This document shows, piece by piece, positions 32,710 through 39,323 of a DNA stretch of 40,453 nt. The DNA is taken from positions 1 to 40,453 of the IMG/VR virus record IMGVR_UViG_3300023099_000005. One strand, 5' to 3'. Source of the DNA: a virus. The first letter of the stretch is position 1. Each line of letters starts with the position of its first letter. The position numbers and the translations under genes are program-made. The notes beneath the pieces were generated by a model, which worked only from the letters and a program-made list of their open reading frames with translations, had not been told where the DNA came from and searched no databases.

Positions 32710-32744
32710 GGCCGGTCTCTTGTGATGAGGGACCGGCCTTTTTT
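32710..32744 (+). terminator. Intrinsic terminator facing against the surrounding genes
   Basis: GGCCGGTC at 32710-32717 pairs with GACCGGCC at 32731-32738 and is followed by TTTTTT at 32739-32744 on the plus strand. All genes around it point left, so it would stop rightward transcription through the accessory operon. In the leftward direction the same hairpin starts 8 bases after the stop of the 32747-33169 gene and lacks a U-run. Confidence 0.7.
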
Positions 32745-32746
32745 GT

Positions 32747-33169
32747 TTAGGTGGTAGCCGCTTCCAGTGCTTTTGTCGCCGCCTCTATTTGGGCTCGGAC
32801 AAGGTCAAGCGTGTAATCAACGGCTGATTGAGGATCGCTGTGCACTACCTCATGAGGCCATATCTGGTAAGGCGCTCGTATCTCGGCAGTATACCCGCTT
32901 ATGATATAAGTTCCCTTGAGCTTTGATCCCTGTGTTTGAGCGTGAACTCTTAAGGAAGCTTTTCGAGCCTCGAAATGCCACCCACAGTTTTCCCATACGT
33001 GAGGCTGCCACCCATCTCCCAGCCGATTGCAAAGAAATTTTGCTTCTGCTTGGGCTCGGTCATGAGCCGTTTTCGTGCACCCAAAGCCGCACCAGGCGCT
33101 ACAATAGATGTCGTCTACGCCAGCCTTTGGCCCTTGTGAGCAAAAATCGGTCTTTTCGGCACTAACCAT
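32747..33169 (-). CDS. Cysteine-rich hypothetical protein
   Basis: This 140-residue protein has a cluster of Cys and Trp residues near the start (FCSQGPKAGVDDIYCSAWCG, then FGCTKTAHD), likely a metal-binding module. A globular part follows (LGDGWQPHVWENCGWHFEAR, IISGYTAEI) and a C-terminal helix. ATG 33169 follows GGAGAGAG closely. The pattern of Cys and the position suggest a small phage-specific protein; no family recognised. Confidence 0.68.
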   Translation of the reverse strand: MVSAEKTDFCSQGPKAGVDDIYCSAWCGFGCTKTAHDRAQAEAKFLCNRLGDGWQPHVWENCGWHFEARKASLRVHAQTQGSKLKGTYIISGYTAEIRAPYQIWPHEVVHSDPQSAVDYTLDLVRAQIEAATKALEAATT

Positions 33170-33205
33170 CGTCTCTCTCCATATCCGGTAACCACACACT
33201 ACGCC

Positions 33206-33409
33206 CTATTCGTCCGCCGTCAACGCCTTTTTCTCGCGATGACGCTTCCACCTGATTTCGTTGCCCTTTGGCTGGATTTCAGCGCGGACCTCGGGCGAGA
33301 CAGCCGCATATCCTTTCCTCCCCTTTACCGCCCCGCCCTTCGCAGCGATCTCCTTGCGGCGCTCGGGGGTCATGAGTTGGAAGCCACGGGGGGCGCGGGG
33401 AGGGGTCAT
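33206..33409 (-). CDS. KGG-repeat (stress-protein-like) small protein
   Basis: This 67-residue basic protein contains GFQLMTPERRKEIAAKGGAV, the KGG motif of con-10/Gsi-type stress proteins, followed by a second, degenerate unit (VSPEVRAEIQPKGNEI). Such proteins occur in bacteria and phages, but the molecular role is unclear. ATG 33409 overlaps the preceding gene's stop; the open frame extends further upstream without a better start. Confidence 0.7.
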   Translation of the reverse strand: MTPPRAPRGFQLMTPERRKEIAAKGGAVKGRKGYAAVSPEVRAEIQPKGNEIRWKRHREKKALTADE

Positions 33410-33588
33410 GCTGGCTCCCATCTTTTTGTGGTGTAGCCACACGCCTTGGCTGCGACATGAAAATCTTTGAACTTGAGCGCCTCTTCGATTGAGCAATAAG
33501 GCCCGGTCGGAAAATGAATTCCCATAACGCTCGGCCAGAGTCGGAAAAGCTTCCCGTCACTAAAGATGCGGATACGTGGTTTTCTCAT
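33406..33588 (-). CDS. Small hypothetical protein
   Basis: This 60-residue protein begins MRKPRIRIFSDGKLFRLWPS and ends in ALKFKDFHVAAKACGYTTKR, a basic beta-then-helix layout like a small double-stranded-DNA or RNA-binding domain. It overlaps its neighbours by 4 bases (ATGA). Function unknown. Confidence 0.66.
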   Translation of the reverse strand: MRKPRIRIFSDGKLFRLWPSVMGIHFPTGPYCSIEEALKFKDFHVAAKACGYTTKRWEPA

Positions 33589-33803
33589 TTGTCGTTCTCT
33601 CCCGGTACGTCCGCAAACCAGCGGACGCCATCCTTGGCCGTTAGATATGGTCTTCCGTCGTCGTCCCACTTCAAGCGCTCAGCGGCGTCGCATATCGAGT
33701 TCCAAGCCTCAAGCGTTGGCATTCCAAGAGCGCAGAGTGTCTGAAAAACCTTACCGTTAGTGGTGGATTTGCGAACCTGCTCGCTGTTGATCTGCTCACT
33801 CAT
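33585..33803 (-). CDS. Small hypothetical protein
   Basis: This 72-residue protein has a helical N-terminal part (NGKVFQTLCALGMPTLEAWN) and a C-terminal WDDDGRPYLTAKDGVRWF segment. No family recognised. It overlaps genes on both sides by 4 bases in the leftward operon. Confidence 0.65.
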   Translation of the reverse strand: MSEQINSEQVRKSTTNGKVFQTLCALGMPTLEAWNSICDAAERLKWDDDGRPYLTAKDGVRWFADVPGENDK

Positions 33804-34018
33804 CCCACACTCCCCGCCAACCGCGCCTCCCGCTCCAGCCGCCGGATCATGGGCTTAAGGGCGCGCTGTGCGTCGATGGAGCGATCAACCGCAAGCCTGG
33901 CCGATGTCAGGGCCGCCAGTGTCGATGTGCCCGTAAGCGCCGTTGCAGCGCGTTTCGCGTCGTTGTGCGCGCGGGTTGCGAGATCGTGGATGTTTGAGGG
34001 GATGGGGAGGCGGTTCAT
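33800..34018 (-). CDS. Small helical protein
   Basis: This 72-residue protein is almost entirely helical and Ala/Arg-rich (LATRAHNDAKRAATALTG, RLAVDRSIDAQRALKPMIRR). ATG 34018 overlaps the stop of the tiny membrane gene before it, which favours it over GTG 34024. Function unknown. Confidence 0.65.
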   Translation of the reverse strand: MNRLPIPSNIHDLATRAHNDAKRAATALTGTSTLAALTSARLAVDRSIDAQRALKPMIRRLEREARLAGSVG

Positions 34019-34131
34019 CCCCACACGCTCCCACAGATCACGCCCAAGGTGAACGCCGCCAGAAGCATCGCGCAGCCGATTACGAACAGCAGGGCGTACC
34101 CGCGCTTCATGTCCGATCCGTCGTAGTTCAT
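34015..34131 (-). CDS. Tiny single-pass membrane protein
   Basis: This 38-residue protein is one transmembrane helix (YALLFVIGCAMLLAAFTLGV, residues about 12-31) with a short polar N-terminus (MNYDGSDMKRG). Start and stop both overlap neighbouring genes by ATGA. Such peptides often act in host membrane modulation or superinfection exclusion in phages; nothing more specific is visible. Confidence 0.6.
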   Translation of the reverse strand: MNYDGSDMKRGYALLFVIGCAMLLAAFTLGVICGSVWG

Positions 34132-34349
34132 TGTCCTGTTCCTTGTTTCAGTTCAACCGCACGCGCGGCCTTTGAAGTGAGGGTGTCCAGACGCGAGGTC
34201 AGGAGCCTCATGCGGTGAATGTCTTCCGACGAACTCGGGCCGAACCGTTCCAGATTGCCAATCGCCAGATTGAGCAGGCTCATCGAATTCTCGAACGACG
34301 CCGGGGCGCGGACGTTGAGGGTTTCGGGGTATTGGACGCAGTCGGTCAT
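34128..34349 (-). CDS. Small helical hypothetical protein
   Basis: This 73-residue protein reads as two helices (ENSMSLLNLAIGNLERF and HRMRLLTSRLDTLTSKAARA) with no recognised family. It overlaps the genes on either side by 4 bases. Confidence 0.64.
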   Translation of the reverse strand: MTDCVQYPETLNVRAPASFENSMSLLNLAIGNLERFGPSSSEDIHRMRLLTSRLDTLTSKAARAVELKQGTGQ

Positions 34350-34618
34350 TGCATGGCCACCTTAAGAAGGTCGAGAGCGCGACGAGCGTCCTCTTGACGT
34401 ACAGCCTCTCGTAGGCTGTCGGCATCCCACGAACCCAAAGAAATCCTTAGTTCCTCACCTCCGTCAGGCCCGTTTGCGCCTTTTGCTGGCTTGTCCTGTC
34501 GGCGCTTCAGTTCCTCGGCAAGGACACTCGTTTCAATGTCGGACAAAATGTCGTCCACATCGATTTCGACTTCTGCATCTACGGTAGCGTAGATTGTTCC
34601 ATTACGAACGCGCGCCAT
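34346..34618 (-). CDS. Acidic hypothetical phage protein
   Basis: This 90-residue protein begins MARVRNGTIYATVDAEVEID, a short strand segment, followed by an acidic helix (VDDILSDIETSVLAEELKRR) and a C-terminal helical pair (DSLREAVRQEDARRALDLLK). The N-terminal pattern is one I recall from other small phage proteins, all unnamed. ATG 34618 shares a base with the stop before it. Confidence 0.66.
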   Translation of the reverse strand: MARVRNGTIYATVDAEVEIDVDDILSDIETSVLAEELKRRQDKPAKGANGPDGGEELRISLGSWDADSLREAVRQEDARRALDLLKVAMQ

Positions 34619-34896
34619 CACACTCCCTCCATCTGCACATCAACCATCCGCCCGACCAGATACGGCTCGGCGTCGATAATCATACAGGCGATCTCCGTCG
34701 CCTGATCGTGTTGCTGTTCCGGCGCGGTGTGTTTGCGCACCAGAGCGACCACATCGGCTACGGTCTTCTCTGCGCGGACGACAAAGTCAGTCGCCTCGTC
34801 GCGGCTGGCCTGTGTGTTGCCGTGGCGGTCTGCGTTTTCGGCGAAGAACTCGTTGACGGCGCTGAACAGGGATTGTTGGGCGGGGGTGTGGGTCAT
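34618..34896 (-). CDS. Small helical hypothetical protein
   Basis: This 92-residue protein is helical, with AQQSLFSAVNEFFAENAD and TVADVVALVRKHTAPEQQ. It is the second gene of the leftward operon and overlaps the first by 4 bases. No known family. It may act early because of its place near the promoter. Confidence 0.66.
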   Translation of the reverse strand: MTHTPAQQSLFSAVNEFFAENADRHGNTQASRDEATDFVVRAEKTVADVVALVRKHTAPEQQHDQATEIACMIIDAEPYLVGRMVDVQMEGV

Positions 34897-35222
34897 TTGT
34901 CTGACTCAAGAGCTTCAACGGACGGTCGTTCAGCAGTCTCAATTAGAAGGCTCAGAACTTGCGCTGGGGTTTGCCAGCCCAAGACGGTGTCGCCGTCGGG
35001 CAGTTCGATCAGCTCGCCTGAAGGCGACAGAATGGCAACTTCGGCTGTCGTAGACGGGTTGCTTTTGACTTCGCGACCGATCCCGTCGTCGTAGTTGTCG
35101 CAGTAGTTTCCGCCGCCAAACTGGACGCTTACGGTCCAGCCGTTTTCAAACGACACGTGAAAGCCCTTGCCGCGAGTGATAGCAAAGCCGCCGCGCCTTT
35201 CGTCTGTGTTCGGGGTTCTCAT
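34893..35222 (-). CDS. First gene of leftward accessory operon, hypothetical
   Basis: This 109-residue protein has a beta-rich middle (KGFHVSFENGWTVSVQFGGG, NYCDNYDDG) followed by AEVAILSPSGELIELPDGDT and a helical end. The F-x-N-G-x-x-x-S-V-Q-F-G-G-G-N-Y pattern is a familiar small phage domain of unknown function. ATG 35222 lies six bases after GGAGA; a TTG two codons upstream is less likely. It is transcribed from the divergent region at 35223-35342. Confidence 0.72.
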   Translation of the reverse strand: MRTPNTDERRGGFAITRGKGFHVSFENGWTVSVQFGGGNYCDNYDDGIGREVKSNPSTTAEVAILSPSGELIELPDGDTVLGWQTPAQVLSLLIETAERPSVEALESDK

Positions 35223-35234
35223 CTTCAATCTCCA

Positions 35235-35292
35235 GTTCCAGTAACCGGAACCATGGACGGGGATTGCGGGGGTGTCAATGACCGATTTGGTC
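35235..35292. promoter_or_regulatory. Divergent control region with two inverted repeats
   Basis: The 120-bp gap between the leftward accessory operon and the rightward early operon holds GTTCC-7-GGAAC (35235-35251) and GACC-5-GGTC (35280-35292), 28 bases apart. Either could be an operator for the Cro-like protein encoded at 35343. A T-run follows at about 35303-35309. No convincing -10/-35 pair was identified on either strand. Confidence 0.4.
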
Positions 35293-35342
35293 TAGACGCA
35301 ATGTTTTTTCAGGGTAAGGTGAGGCCTCAACTGGAGAGCAGC

Positions 35343-35552
35343 ATGAAGACCGAAATCACACGCGACGAGGTTACGACCCTCGTTAAAAACGCCGTCGCAA
35401 AATACGGTGGCGCTATCAAACTGGCGGCGAAACTGGACGTTACGCCAAGCTACATAAGCCACGTCCTCAACGGCAAGAAGCCAGGCCCAAAGGTCTGCAA
35501 ACTCGTCGGCGTCGAGGAAATCCGGGATACGTGGCGGAGGGTGGTGAAGTGA
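35343..35552 (+). CDS. Cro-like HTH transcriptional regulator
   Basis: This 69-residue protein is essentially one helix-turn-helix domain: KYGGAIKLAAKLDVTPSYIS contains helices two and three, followed by HVLNGKKPGP and a C-terminal DTWRRVVK helix. This layout is that of Cro/YdaS-like phage regulators. It starts at ATG 35343 with CTGGAG nearby and is the first gene of the rightward early operon, so it probably binds its own divergent promoter region to set the balance between the two operons. Confidence 0.82.
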   Translation: MKTEITRDEVTTLVKNAVAKYGGAIKLAAKLDVTPSYISHVLNGKKPGPKVCKLVGVEEIRDTWRRVVK

Positions 35553-35821
35553 ATAATCCAGCAGCATGGCTCTACACAGAGAACAGGTGGAAAGATGGAC
35601 CACACCATCGATTGACCCTATTCCGCCAGTCCATTTCTGAAGAAGACAAGGCGGAATACGAGATCACAGAAGACGCGCTCTACACTCATCCTCTCTTCAC
35701 CCCCGCCGAACGCCAATACCTCCTGCGCCTGCTCGGCGGGTCGCTGGAAGGTGGCGAGGGGATGACGGCGCTGGGGGTGCTGGAGTTGCGGGGGAAGTTG
35801 GAGGGGATGGGCGATGAATAA
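35549..35821 (+). CDS. Small hypothetical early protein
   Basis: This 90-residue protein starts at GTG 35549, overlapping the HTH stop (GTGA), with GGAGG upstream. It contains AAWLYTENRWKDGPHHRL and FTPAERQYLLRLLGG, short patterns from small phage proteins. The end overlaps the next start by 8 bases. Function unknown. Confidence 0.68.
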   Translation: MNNPAAWLYTENRWKDGPHHRLTLFRQSISEEDKAEYEITEDALYTHPLFTPAERQYLLRLLGGSLEGGEGMTALGVLELRGKLEGMGDE

Positions 35822-36203
35822 CCCTCTTGATGTTCTAAATTCTGAAGAGCTTTCCGATCCGTTTCAGGCGGCGGCTGACCTCAAGGTCAAACTGGATAAG
35901 GCGGAAAAGCACATCACACACCTTATGGAGCGGCTTGAGGATCAGCAGAAAGCCATGTCGAAAGGCGTTTCTCATCTGCTTACCGCTTATCAGGTTGAGG
36001 GTACTCTCGACGATTTTGGAGATCGTCACATCATTTTTCGACCAACGTGCGGCAGCTTTACTCTTAGAAGAGAAGCGGCGTGGGAAATGAGAAACACAGG
36101 CAACGTCGAACGGTTTCTGGAGGATGAATCACGCATTTGGGCGCGGACAGTTCTTCAGAAAGTTTGGAGGGTTGCTAACCCCGGAGTGAAAACAATCCGA
36201 TGA
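35814..36203 (+). CDS. Hypothetical early protein with coiled coil
   Basis: This 129-residue protein has a coiled-coil N-terminal half (LKVKLDKAEKHITHLMERLE, residues about 23-42) and a mixed C-terminal half (DRHIIFRPTCGSFTLRRE). GGAGG lies just upstream of ATG 35814. It overlaps the GcrA-like gene by 4 bases. No function recognised. Confidence 0.68.
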   Translation: MNNPLDVLNSEELSDPFQAAADLKVKLDKAEKHITHLMERLEDQQKAMSKGVSHLLTAYQVEGTLDDFGDRHIIFRPTCGSFTLRREAAWEMRNTGNVERFLEDESRIWARTVLQKVWRVANPGVKTIR

Positions 36204-36511
36204 TCACCCACGCCAACCAGAACACCACCCCGTGGACACCGGAGAAGACCGCAACCCTGATCCGACTGCACAAGGAAGGCCGCACCTTCAACCAGATCGC
36301 ACACGAGATGAAGATGACGCGCAATCAGGTCTGCGGAAAGCTGGACCGTCTGGGTCTTGTCGGCGCTGAGTCCAAACGCATCCGCACCTATCACCGAAAG
36401 ATCAACATGAACCCGCGCAAGATCGACCGTGGCGATTGGGACATGAAGCTGTTCGAGCCGTGGGCCGTGCGGAAAGAACGGATTCAGAGGGAGCGCGCCA
36501 ATGTGCGATAA
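36200..36511 (+). CDS. GcrA-like DNA-binding protein
   Basis: This 103-residue protein matches the N-terminal DNA-binding domain of GcrA, the alphaproteobacterial cell-cycle regulator. The pattern is PWTPEKTATLIRLHKEGRTF, then NQIAHEMKMTRNQVCGKLDR and LGL, i.e. W-T-x-E ... L-x-x-G-x-x-x-x-Q-I-A ... T-R-N-x-V-x-G-K-x-x-R-L-G-L. GcrA binds methylated GANTC sites and sigma-70. The C-terminal half here (residues 60-103) is basic and does not look like the GcrA sigma-binding end, so it may act as a competitor or have different partners. It overlaps the next regulator by 11 bases. Confidence 0.83.
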   Translation: MITHANQNTTPWTPEKTATLIRLHKEGRTFNQIAHEMKMTRNQVCGKLDRLGLVGAESKRIRTYHRKINMNPRKIDRGDWDMKLFEPWAVRKERIQRERANVR

Positions 36512-36848
36512 TTGCGCCCGCCTTCAGCGACAGGTCCGCGAACTCAAGGAGGAGATTGCGGAGTATGAACGTGGCGGACCACCGACAGACAAGTCAGAAT
36601 CCTCTCCATACCAGATCAAGTACAAGATGACGCCTTCCGAGGCGCGCACGCTGACTGAGCTTATCAAAAGTAGCCCCAAGCCGGTATCAAAAGACAGGCT
36701 GCACTTTGTCGTTTCGGGAGAAACCGAACCGCAAATCGTTCAGGTCTATGTATGCAGGATTCGCAAGAAACTCCCGCCCGCTACGATCATAACGGTTAGC
36801 GGAGCAGGCTACTACATCCCGACCGACAAGTTGGAGGCAGTACGTTGA
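36501..36848 (+). CDS. OmpR/CtrA-type winged-helix protein without receiver domain
   Basis: This 115-residue protein begins MCDNCARLQRQVRELKEEIA, a CxxC knuckle followed by a coiled coil. The rest is an OmpR/PhoB-type winged helix: MTPSEARTLTELIKSSPKPV, a recognition helix in QIVQVYVCRIRKKL, and the wing TIITVSGAGYYIP. This order is the same as in CtrA and other response-regulator DNA-binding domains, but no phospho-receiver is present. It probably dimerises by its coiled coil and binds DNA constitutively. Similarity to CtrA specifically is only a possibility. Confidence 0.82.
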   Translation: MCDNCARLQRQVRELKEEIAEYERGGPPTDKSESSPYQIKYKMTPSEARTLTELIKSSPKPVSKDRLHFVVSGETEPQIVQVYVCRIRKKLPPATIITVSGAGYYIPTDKLEAVR

Positions 36849-37090
36849 AAGAATGGATCATAGAAGACGACGTGCCCCTTCCGCCTCCGCATCAGTCAAG
36901 GCCGCCCAAGGGGCATGCCAGAGCGCTCACCGAGGCGCTTCGTGACCTGAAGGTGGGTCAGTCGCTCTTTACCAAGGAATACAGCGCTGCGACGCTGGGA
37001 GGTCGTCACTCGACCCTGACTCGGGTATGGGGCTATCGTTATGCGACTCGGTCGGTTGACGGCGGCGTCAGGGTTTGGAGAACAGAATGA
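36845..37090 (+). CDS. Small phage protein, DUF7303-like
   Basis: This 81-residue protein begins at TTG 36845, overlapping the previous stop, with GGAGG eight bases upstream. A proline-rich start is followed by LRDLKVGQSLFTKEYS and the ending WGYRYATRSVDGGVRVWRTE, the pattern of a small phage domain often listed as DUF7303, of unknown function and often found with regulators. It may bind nucleic acid. Confidence 0.7.
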   Translation: MKEWIIEDDVPLPPPHQSRPPKGHARALTEALRDLKVGQSLFTKEYSAATLGGRHSTLTRVWGYRYATRSVDGGVRVWRTE

Positions 37091-37392
37091 CCAACATAAT
37101 CCCTTTTCCATCACCGATGCCCGCGCAGGAAGGCGAGATGCAATATCTGACGCTTGAACAGTTTTTTCAGGTGCTCACCAAACAGAAAACCATTGCTGAT
37201 CTGAAGTGGGAAAAACGCCACGAGGAATGCCTGAACGAACTTCGCCCTTATAGCATCGCCGACCTGCGTCGGTTCTGGGATGAGGTGAGCGACGAGACGA
37301 GTTTCTATGAGGGTCCAGAAGGCCTGTTCGACTGCGCCGACATCCACACCGTTTTGAACGAAAAAGGCGATGGATATTATTGTGCGGTGTAG
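37087..37392 (+). CDS. Small acidic hypothetical protein
   Basis: This 101-residue protein has a short Pro-rich start (NIIPFPSPMP), a helical middle (YLTLEQFFQVLTKQKTIADL) and an acidic C-terminal part (WDEVSDETSFYEGPEGLFD). ATG 37087 overlaps the preceding stop and follows GGAGA. No family recognised. Confidence 0.68.
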   Translation: MTNIIPFPSPMPAQEGEMQYLTLEQFFQVLTKQKTIADLKWEKRHEECLNELRPYSIADLRRFWDEVSDETSFYEGPEGLFDCADIHTVLNEKGDGYYCAV

Positions 37393-37579
37393 TCCGTTGA
37401 CCGGCCTGGCGCGCGTCATGACCATTCTGGAATCGTGTCCCGGCACGGTCGCCAAGGAGGTGTTCTATCGCCACGGCATCCCGCAGGCGTCGCTGCTGAC
37501 GTGGATCAGCCATGCGCGGCTTGAGGGGATTCAGGTCGAGTCCGTTAGGTGTCTGGGGTATCGGCTGGTGCGGGGATGA
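37370..37579 (+). CDS. Minimal OmpR-type winged-helix protein
   Basis: This 69-residue protein is only a winged-helix domain of the response-regulator output type: LTGLARVMTILESCPGTVAK matches the first helices (L-T-x-x-x-x-x-x-x-L-x-x-x-P-G), ASLLTWISHARLEGI is the recognition helix, and VESVRCLGYRLVRG is the wing. There is no receiver domain. It overlaps the preceding gene by 23 bases and the helicase start by 4. It is a second bare OmpR-type protein in the same operon. Confidence 0.76.
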   Translation: MDIIVRCSPLTGLARVMTILESCPGTVAKEVFYRHGIPQASLLTWISHARLEGIQVESVRCLGYRLVRG

Positions 37580-39057
37580 TCCAGTTAAGAGAAGACCAAC
37601 AACAGGCCGTTGACGACATGCGCGCCGCGCTGAAAGACCATCAATCGATCCTGTTCCGTGGGCCAACCGGCGTCGGTAAGACCGTGATCGCGGCCTATAT
37701 GGCCCGTGCATCCACAGAGAAACGCCGCCGCGTTATCTTCGGGGTCCACCGCCGCGAACTCGCGGAACAGACCGCGAAGACGTTCGACCAGTTCGGAATC
37801 AAGTATGGGTTCATCGCAGCCGGTCGCCCATCTAACCCGTTCGCCATGGTCCAGATCGCCAGCGCGGACACACTCCGTTCACGTCCCGGTCTGCTGAAGG
37901 GGTGCAAGCTGTTCGTCCCTGACGAATCGCACCTGTGGGCCAGCAAGACCCGCTCAGCCCTGATCCACGCGGCACGGGCTGAAGGCTCGCTGATCGTCGG
38001 CCTCACTGCAACGCCAGAACGTCTGGACGGGAAACCTCTGGACGGCCTGTTTGATCATATGGTGCAGGGGCCGTCCGAGTCCTGGCTGATCGAGAACGGC
38101 CACCTGTCGCGGTATCGCGCCTATGCACCTGTGCGACCAGACTTCACGGGCCTGCACACGCAGATGGGCGAATACGTCACCTCCGAGCTTGAAGAGAAGT
38201 TCGATAAGCCCGCTATCCATGGCGACGCAATCGACGCTTGGAGAAAATACGCGGCGGGAAAACGAACGATGGTGTTCGCGATCTCCAGGAAGCATGGCCA
38301 GCACGTTACCGACGAATACAACGCAGCGGGGATTCCGGCTGTCTATATTGACGGGACAATCTCGAATGACGAGCGCCGGTCGCGAATCCTGAAGTTCGCT
38401 AACGGGCAGGCGATCATCCTCGTTTCCATCAACCTCGCCATTGAGGGATTCGATCTTTCCGCACAGGTTGGCCGCGACGTGCCTGTCCAGTGCGTCCAGC
38501 TTCTCAACCCGACGAAATCCAAGGCTCGTGCGCGCCAGATGATGGGCCGCGCGCTCCGTAAGAAGCCTGACGAAGCGATCATCCTCGACCATGTCAATAT
38601 GATTATGAACAAGGACGGGACTGTCAACCACGGATTTCCTGACGACGAGATAGAATGGTCTCTGGAGGGGCGGGCGAAAAATAAACAGGAGTCTGCGGGG
38701 GAACTGGCGATCAAACAGTGCGAATCCTGTTTCGCGACGTACAAGGCCGGACTTAGGGCCTGTCCGTACTGTTCCAGTGAGCGCGTCGTGAAGGAGCGCA
38801 AGGTTGAGCAGATCGAAGGCGAACTGGCTGAGATTCAGCGGGCCAGAGAGGCTGGCGAGATAAAGAAGGTCGCTCGCATGGAAGTAGGCAGAACCTCAGA
38901 CATTGAGAAACTGGCCGACATCGCTTTTTCGAGAAAATACAAAACTGGCTGGCTGATCAGCCAAGCAAAGATCAAAAAACTCGATCCCATTACTTGGAAC
39001 GCGGCCTGCAAACTTATGTTTGACGCGAAGGCCCGCGCTCAAAAGGTTGCAGCGTGA
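37576..39057 (+). CDS. SF2 DEAD/DEAH-type helicase with C-terminal zinc ribbon
   Basis: This 493-residue protein has the superfamily 2 helicase motifs in order: motif I GPTGVGKT (29-36), motif II DESH (115-118), motif III LTATPER (about 137-143), and the C-terminal domain with IAISRKHGQHV-like motif IV, NLAIEGFDLSA and motif VI QMMGRALRKKP. A zinc-ribbon segment follows (CESC ... CPYC, about 377-395). It is likely to remodel replication forks or recombination intermediates. Its stop overlaps the SLOG gene start, which in turn overlaps the VRR-NUC gene. Confidence 0.93.
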   Translation: MIQLREDQQQAVDDMRAALKDHQSILFRGPTGVGKTVIAAYMARASTEKRRRVIFGVHRRELAEQTAKTFDQFGIKYGFIAAGRPSNPFAMVQIASADTLRSRPGLLKGCKLFVPDESHLWASKTRSALIHAARAEGSLIVGLTATPERLDGKPLDGLFDHMVQGPSESWLIENGHLSRYRAYAPVRPDFTGLHTQMGEYVTSELEEKFDKPAIHGDAIDAWRKYAAGKRTMVFAISRKHGQHVTDEYNAAGIPAVYIDGTISNDERRSRILKFANGQAIILVSINLAIEGFDLSAQVGRDVPVQCVQLLNPTKSKARARQMMGRALRKKPDEAIILDHVNMIMNKDGTVNHGFPDDEIEWSLEGRAKNKQESAGELAIKQCESCFATYKAGLRACPYCSSERVVKERKVEQIEGELAEIQRAREAGEIKKVARMEVGRTSDIEKLADIAFSRKYKTGWLISQAKIKKLDPITWNAACKLMFDAKARAQKVAA

Positions 39058-39323
39058 TCCTGCTGGTTACGGGCGCTAAAGGGTTCTGCGAAGTCCGCCC
39101 TGGCATGGACCACATGCACGAACGTCGCTCGCTGGGCTGGACGTTGGATTTCATCAAACCGGACGCGGTTATATCTGACGGCGAGCCTGGAGCCGGTCGC
39201 TGGGCTCGTATATGGGCCGAGAAACGCGGGATAGACGTTACAGCCGGTCGTCCTGACTATTGCTTATCGTTCGACGGAGGGCCTATCCCTGAGGGCGTGT
39301 CAGCCTATCAGGTGAAAACGTGA
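39054..39323 (+). CDS. SLOG-superfamily protein (YspA/DUF2493-like)
   Basis: This 89-residue protein has a Rossmann-like start (ILLVTGAKGFCEVRPGMDHM), then IKPDAVISDGEPGAGRWARI followed by WAEKRGIDV, the G-x-x-x-G-A-x-x-x-A-x-x-W-A pattern of YspA/DUF2493 proteins. SLOG domains bind nucleotides or their derivatives and are found in sensing systems; here the conserved motif has PGAGRW instead of the usual GADR form. GTG 39054 and GTG of the next gene overlap neighbouring stops, so helicase, SLOG protein and nuclease are cotranslated. Confidence 0.76.
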   Translation: MILLVTGAKGFCEVRPGMDHMHERRSLGWTLDFIKPDAVISDGEPGAGRWARIWAEKRGIDVTAGRPDYCLSFDGGPIPEGVSAYQVKT

